Positions 7,172 to 10,363 of a stretch of DNA of 10,363 bases are shown here, in pieces (position 1 is the first letter of the stretch; the number at the start of each line of letters is the position of its first letter). The notes beneath the pieces were generated by a model. The model worked only from the letters and a program-made list of their open reading frames with translations, made no database searches and was not told where the DNA came from. The stretch is from NCBI GenBank assembly GCA_946549155.1, contig CAMNQN010000120.1, positions 1-10,363 of the forward strand, written 5' to 3'. This DNA is from an uncultured Lachnospiraceae bacterium. Lineage in GTDB: Bacteria > Bacillota > Clostridia > Lachnospirales > Lachnospiraceae. The position numbers and the translations under genes are program-made.

Positions 7172-7213
7172 AAAAAACCCCGATCCCTGTGCATATCTGC
7201 ATAGGGACCGAGG
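7172..7213 (-). terminator. T-box-controlled intrinsic terminator before proS
   Basis: The minus-strand stem CCTCGGTCCCT (7213-7203) pairs along 11 positions, including two G-U pairs, with AGGGATCGGGG (7188-7178) and is followed by six T residues (7177-7172). Its 5' arm overlaps the antiterminator's 3' arm, as expected for a transcriptional T-box switch. It lies about 40 bases before the proS start. Confidence 0.93.
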
Positions 7214-7560
7214 CACAATTTACCTTCGGCGGTACCACCCTGATTAGCGTTCGCGTGCTGTTTCTTCTATTATAATTATATAATTAACTATAATTAATAT
7301 TGCCAGCTCACAATACACTCTCTCATTTTCCGTTATCGCCGGAACTACGCCATACTTATTCTCCGGTGCTTCGGCCCTGCAGCAAGGCTCTGCCTGCCGT
7401 CCGCCAACACCCTCCGGCGCTCTATCCGCCGCGCCCGGAAACATCCGGATTTCATATGGGGCTCCGAGGCCGGTTCCGAATCCTTCCGCCAGAGACTTCC
7501 ACCGCCCGTCTCCTCTCTGCAGGCTTTCTGATCCGTACTATCCCTCATCCGCGCCATTTT
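7172..7560 (-). promoter_or_regulatory. T-box leader of proS (tRNA-Pro sensing riboswitch)
   Basis: The minus-strand RNA has all main T-box parts. Stem I begins near 7555. Its specifier loop has GATAGTA (7542-7536) facing GAACCGG (7476-7470), closed by CGGATC/GATTCG on one side and GAGG/CCTC on the other. The apical part has CAGAGAG and GGTGGAAG within a GAGAC/GTCTC stem. The T-box sequence AGGGTGGTACCGCC is at 7241-7228. Its TGGT pairs with an ACCA tRNA end, which suits tRNA-Pro. The antiterminator pairs AGGG and ACCG with CCCT and CGGT at 7203-7210, the same bases used by the terminator, so the two folds exclude each other. Uncharged tRNA-Pro should therefore switch proS on. The linker between stem I and the T-box sequence is long (about 220 nt) and includes an A/T-rich island at about 7261-7300. 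The proline triplet CCG lies in the specifier loop. Confidence 0.93.
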
Positions 7561-7583
7561 CCAGGAATCAGTTGTTTGAAAAC

Positions 7584-7612
7584 AGTTTAGTCTCACCGGG
7601 AGGTTTTGTCAA
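7584..7612 (-). promoter_or_regulatory. Sigma-A promoter of proS and its T-box leader
   Basis: The minus strand reads TTGACA (7612-7607, perfect consensus), a 17-base spacer, then TAAACT (7589-7584). A start near 7577 would place the whole stem I inside the transcript and give a leader of about 440 nt. The promoter lies about 95 bases after the galT stop, so proS need not depend on galT transcription. Confidence 0.75.
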
Positions 7613-7704
7613 GCTTTTCATACATCCAATTTCATTCATCAGAAACCGTAGGCTGCTGTTCAGGTACCAATGCTCTTCATGTTTCGCCAATTGCAACCTG
7701 TCCT

Positions 7705-9228
7705 TTACAGGCTTTCTACAAACCGCTGAAACGCCGCTTTTCCCTCCGGCGTGCGTTTGTATACCCCGGCATGCTCCAGTACCCTGGCGAACACCAGGCC
7801 GATCTCATCCTGAAGGATCTTTTCCACATTCTCTTCTGTGATAGAGGGATACTTTGCCTTAATCTCATCCACCCAGTCTGCATGCTTTGCCAGGGCCTCG
7901 TCGCTGCGGATGTCCCGGCCCTCCCGGATCGCCTCCTGCAGCCCCTCCATCTCACTCTTTAACCGGGCCGGAAGCACCGCCAGCCCCATCACCTCGATCA
8001 GGCCAATATTTTCTTTCTTAATATGATGCAGCTCCGCGTGGGGATGGAACACTCCCAGTGGATGTTCTTCGGTGGTAATATTGTTTCTCAGCACCAGATC
8101 CATCTCAAAATTCTCCCCCCGCTTTCTGGCAATGGGCGTGATGGTATTGTGAGGCTCCCCGTCGGTCTCGGCAAAAATAAACGCTGCCTCATCGGTGTAG
8201 CCCCTCCAGGCCAGCAGAATCTTGTCCGCCAGTTTAATCAGCCGCTCCGTGTCCGGCCCGCTGATGCGGATCACAGACATGGGCCATTTCACAATTCCCG
8301 CCTTCACATCCTCAAAGCCGGGGATCACAAGCTCCGTCTCCACCGGGGCTTTCGCCATGGCGAACTCATAGTGACCGCCCTGGAAGTGGTCATGGCTTAA
8401 AATAGAGCCCCCCACGATGGGCAGATCCGCATTGGAGCCCACAAAGTAGTGCGGGAACTGCTTCACAAAGTCAAACAGCTTGGCAAAGGTGGCCCGCTCA
8501 ATCTTCATAGGCACATGCTGCCCGTTAAACACGATGCAGTGCTCATTATAATATACATAGGGAGAATACTGGAAAAACCAGCTGCTGTTATTGATCGTCA
8601 CCGGAATCACCCGATGATTCTGTCTCGCCGGATGATTCAGACGGCCGGCATATCCCTCATTTTCACAGCACAGCAGACATTTGGGATAAGAAGTCTGCTT
8701 TGCCAGCTTGGCCGCCGCAATGGCCTTGGGATCCTTCTCCGGCTTAGACAGGTTTATGGTAATGTCCAGATCGCCGTACTCTGTTTTCGCCACCCATTTC
8801 CGATCCTTCACAATACGATAACGGCGGATATAGTCCGTATCCTGACTAAACTTATAATAATAATCTGTGGCCGCCACGGGATTCTTTTCATAAAGCTGAC
8901 CGAATCTGCGAATCACATTGCCGGGCCGATCCACCAAAGCTCCCATCAGCTTCGTATCAAACAGATCCCGGTACCCCACGCTGTTTTCCTCCAAAAGTCC
9001 GGCCTCATAGGCATAATCACAGAGCTGGCCCAGAATATCCTCCAGCTCCCCCACCACCGTCTGATCCGACGGATCAAAGGCTAAAATCGCTGCCTCCGCC
9101 GATTCTTCCAGGGAATCAATACCCAGCAGCTCCAGCAGCCGGTTCGCAATATAGCGTCTGTCCTCTTTTTCAATCAACCCTGTGGCCAGTCCGTACTGAA
9201 CCAGCTTCGCAATCGCTTCCTGTACCAT
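7705..9228 (-). CDS. galT: UTP--hexose-1-phosphate (galactose-1-phosphate) uridylyltransferase, class II
   Basis: A 507-residue cytoplasmic enzyme that exchanges UMP between UDP-glucose and galactose 1-phosphate in the Leloir pathway. It belongs to the class II family of Gram-positive bacteria, which is longer than the roughly 350-residue E. coli type. The diagnostic segment is GGSILSHDHFQGGH (273-286); by analogy with other histidine-triad-related enzymes, the second His of the His-x-His-x-Gln set (281) is the likely UMP-accepting residue. KCLLCCENEGYAGR (183-196), GVFHPH (392-397) and IGLIEVMGLAVLPARL (408-423) also fit class II. The ATG at 9228 has AAGGAGGAG upstream. It follows the kinase gene by 57 bases, with no promoter or terminator seen between them, so the two likely share a transcript. 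No galK or galE is in the window. Length and motifs suggest an intact enzyme; exact sugar preference is not readable. Confidence 0.94.
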   Translation of the reverse strand: MVQEAIAKLVQYGLATGLIEKEDRRYIANRLLELLGIDSLEESAEAAILAFDPSDQTVVGELEDILGQLCDYAYEAGLLEENSVGYRDLFDTKLMGALVDRPGNVIRRFGQLYEKNPVAATDYYYKFSQDTDYIRRYRIVKDRKWVAKTEYGDLDITINLSKPEKDPKAIAAAKLAKQTSYPKCLLCCENEGYAGRLNHPARQNHRVIPVTINNSSWFFQYSPYVYYNEHCIVFNGQHVPMKIERATFAKLFDFVKQFPHYFVGSNADLPIVGGSILSHDHFQGGHYEFAMAKAPVETELVIPGFEDVKAGIVKWPMSVIRISGPDTERLIKLADKILLAWRGYTDEAAFIFAETDGEPHNTITPIARKRGENFEMDLVLRNNITTEEHPLGVFHPHAELHHIKKENIGLIEVMGLAVLPARLKSEMEGLQEAIREGRDIRSDEALAKHADWVDEIKAKYPSITEENVEKILQDEIGLVFARVLEHAGVYKRTPEGKAAFQRFVESL

Positions 9229-9285
9229 AGTTTTCTCCTCCTTCGGACTGTCCTTTTCCCAGGCATTCCGGTCCTTTTATGCTTC

Positions 9286-10179
9286 TTAAATCTCCTTCGC
9301 CAGTCCCTGCTCCACCTCTTCCCGGGTAGGAATGGAGGGCGCTGCTCCCGGACGGGACACCGCAATGGAGGAAGCCTTAGCCGCTGTGCGCAGTGCTTCC
9401 GCCACAGGAGCTCCCTCGATAAGCTTTGCCAGGAAGAAGCCGCTGAAGGTATCTCCCGCCGCCGTGGTATCCACCGCCTTTACCTTAAAAATATCCTGGA
9501 ACACTTTTTCTTTTCCGTCATAATACACGGCTCCGTCGCTGCCCAGTGTCAGCACAAAGGCCGCATGGGGGAATTTTTTCTCCAGTTCCTTCAGGATTGC
9601 GTCCTTATCAGAAAAACCGGTAATCTGTTCCCCTTCGATCTCATTAATCATAAACAGGTAAATCTTCGTCAGATCACAGGCCCTCAGCTTATCATCGAAG
9701 GGGGAAGGATTCAGCACAATCTTCATCCCCCGCTCATAAGCCCGGTCAATGATATAGGGCAACTCGTTAATTTCATTCTGCAGCACCAGATAATCCCCGG
9801 CCTCAAAATTACCCAGCACCTCGTCCACAAACTCTTTCGTAATCATCTGATTGGTGCCGCCATAAAGAATAATACAGTTCTGTCCATTGGCATCCACCTG
9901 AATGATGGTATGGCCTCCCTTGGCCGGCAGCTTGCGGATATATGTAGTGTCCACCCCGTTTTCCTGACAGGCCTCCAGAAGGAAATCCCCCTCCTCCCCG
10001 ATCAGTCCCGCATGGTAAGTGGGCGCCCCCGCCTTCGCCAGGGCAATCGACTGATTCAAGCCCTTTCCGCCGCTGAAAGTCTCCATCTTTGTGGAAGAAA
10101 TCGTCTCCCCGCCCCGCACAATGTGATCCAGCGAATATACATAATCCACATTCAAAGATCCAAAATTCAATACCTTCAT
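9286..10179 (-). CDS. rbsK: PfkB-family carbohydrate kinase, ribokinase-like
   Basis: A 297-residue sugar kinase of the ribokinase/PfkB family, acting in the cytoplasm and transferring phosphate from ATP to a sugar hydroxyl. The N-terminal part has FGSLNVDYVY (6-15) and the sugar-site signature SGGKGLNQS (36-44). NPSPFD (157-162) and the MINEIEGEQITG (177-188) segment follow. The C-terminal signature VDTTAAGDTFSGFF (236-249) contains the catalytic base Asp243 and the anion hole. VSRPGAAPSIP (274-284) is close to ribokinase. The ATG at 10179 is chosen for its AAAGGAGAG site and for the family's usual start. Another in-frame ATG at 10209 sits at the predicted transcription start without a binding site. 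No ribose transporter or pyranase gene accompanies it; the neighbour is galT. Ribose is the best guess, but another pentose, a ketose or a nucleoside is possible. Confidence 0.88.
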   Translation of the reverse strand: MKVLNFGSLNVDYVYSLDHIVRGGETISSTKMETFSGGKGLNQSIALAKAGAPTYHAGLIGEEGDFLLEACQENGVDTTYIRKLPAKGGHTIIQVDANGQNCIILYGGTNQMITKEFVDEVLGNFEAGDYLVLQNEINELPYIIDRAYERGMKIVLNPSPFDDKLRACDLTKIYLFMINEIEGEQITGFSDKDAILKELEKKFPHAAFVLTLGSDGAVYYDGKEKVFQDIFKVKAVDTTAAGDTFSGFFLAKLIEGAPVAEALRTAAKASSIAVSRPGAAPSIPTREEVEQGLAKEI

Positions 10180-10215
10180 AATGCTCTCCTTTTTCCGGTT
10201 TTTAAACATAGCTTC

Positions 10216-10244
10216 ATTCTAACATTAATCAGGGGAGGATACAA
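10216..10244 (-). promoter_or_regulatory. Sigma-A promoter of rbsK-galT, with extended -10
   Basis: The minus strand reads TTGTAT (10244-10239), a 17-base spacer, then TAGAAT (10221-10216), preceded by TGT, an extended -10 element. The start would fall near 10209, giving a leader of about 30 bases before the rbsK ATG at 10179. I saw no clear operator or catabolite-repression site. A GGAGG/CCTCC repeat overlaps the -35 region, but its role is unknown. Confidence 0.65.
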
Positions 10245-10363
10245 GACTCCCTCCGCAAAAAATAGGAGGCGGATGTTACTGCACAGATGCCGTTATGCGG
10301 AGGTTATGTTCGTGTTTGGGTAATTATCAGGACGCAGGAAGGGAAAGCGCGGAGCCGACCCTG

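Noticed and set aside
5904..7247. 447-codon open frame on the plus strand, antisense to proS
   Set aside because: It lies wholly opposite proS and its T-box, has low-complexity His/Leu/Arg-rich sequence with no recognisable domain, and no convincing ribosome binding site. It is a shadow of the GC-rich third positions of proS.
7321..7460. A second, tandem T-box in the proS leader, suggested by AAGTATGG and GAGAGAG in the linker
   Set aside because: There is only one T-box sequence and one terminator, and the space is too short for another full stem I plus its own switch. The motifs are more likely the linker helices.
7695..7720. Hairpin CCTGT/ACAGG overlapping the galT stop as a terminator
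   Set aside because: Only five pairs and no U-tract after it. I cannot support a terminator for galT from this.
9565..10323. 252-codon plus-strand frame antisense to rbsK
   Set aside because: It overlaps the kinase gene and its promoter and has no recognisable domain. Other long plus-strand frames opposite livM, livG and galT are of the same kind.
10274..10324. Possible 16-codon leader peptide, ATG after AGGAGGCGG on the plus strand
   Set aside because: The binding site is only three bases from the ATG, there is no plus-strand promoter or downstream gene in view, and no repeated codon run or attenuator follows.
45..10339. 11-base inverted match between 45-55 (TCCTGCGTCCT) and 10329-10339 at opposite ends of the window
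   Set aside because: Matches of this length are expected many times by chance in 10 kb, and no element boundary or target duplication accompanies it.

Overview
The window looks like ordinary core-metabolism chromosome from a low-to-mid-GC Firmicute, most likely a clostridium of the Lachnospiraceae type. The evidence is a tRNA-sensing T-box leader in front of an aminoacyl-tRNA synthetase, a short ProRS with a C-terminal zinc region, a class II GalT, strong AGGAGG-type ribosome binding sites and sigma-A promoters with 17-base spacers. This assignment is inference from gene types; no species can be named from the sequence alone. All eight or nine convincing genes lie on the minus strand, so transcription runs from right to left.

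From right to left there are three transcription units, each with a readable promoter. (1) 10244-7705: a ribokinase-like PfkB kinase (rbsK) followed by a class II UTP-hexose-1-phosphate uridylyltransferase (galT). (2) 7612-5694: proS, preceded by a leader of about 440 nt that carries a complete T-box. Stem I with its specifier loop, the T-box sequence, an antiterminator and a competing terminator can all be located. (3) 5542-76: a branched-chain amino acid type ABC importer in the order livK (binding protein), livH, livM (permeases), livG, livF (ATPases), followed by a cytidylate-kinase-like gene that appears to ride on the same transcript.

RNA control elements are the most interesting part. 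The 210-base gap between livK and livH holds a perfect 14-bp inverted repeat with a 40-base loop, then a U-tract terminator whose loop contains the -10 box of an internal promoter. Transcripts from livK would meet both hairpins, while transcripts started at the internal promoter would lack the first arm of the terminator. This could set a high ratio of binding protein to membrane complex. LivK itself has a signal peptide but no lipobox cysteine, which is unusual for a binding protein in a single-membrane bacterium.

The only stretch above 300 bases without a gene is 7134-7704. It holds the proS promoter and T-box leader; positions 7613-7704, downstream of galT, show nothing clear. The window edges (1-75 and 10245-10363) also show nothing I can support. 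I found no mobile element, CRISPR array, tRNA, rRNA, phage gene or defence gene, and no sign of an unknown multi-gene system.
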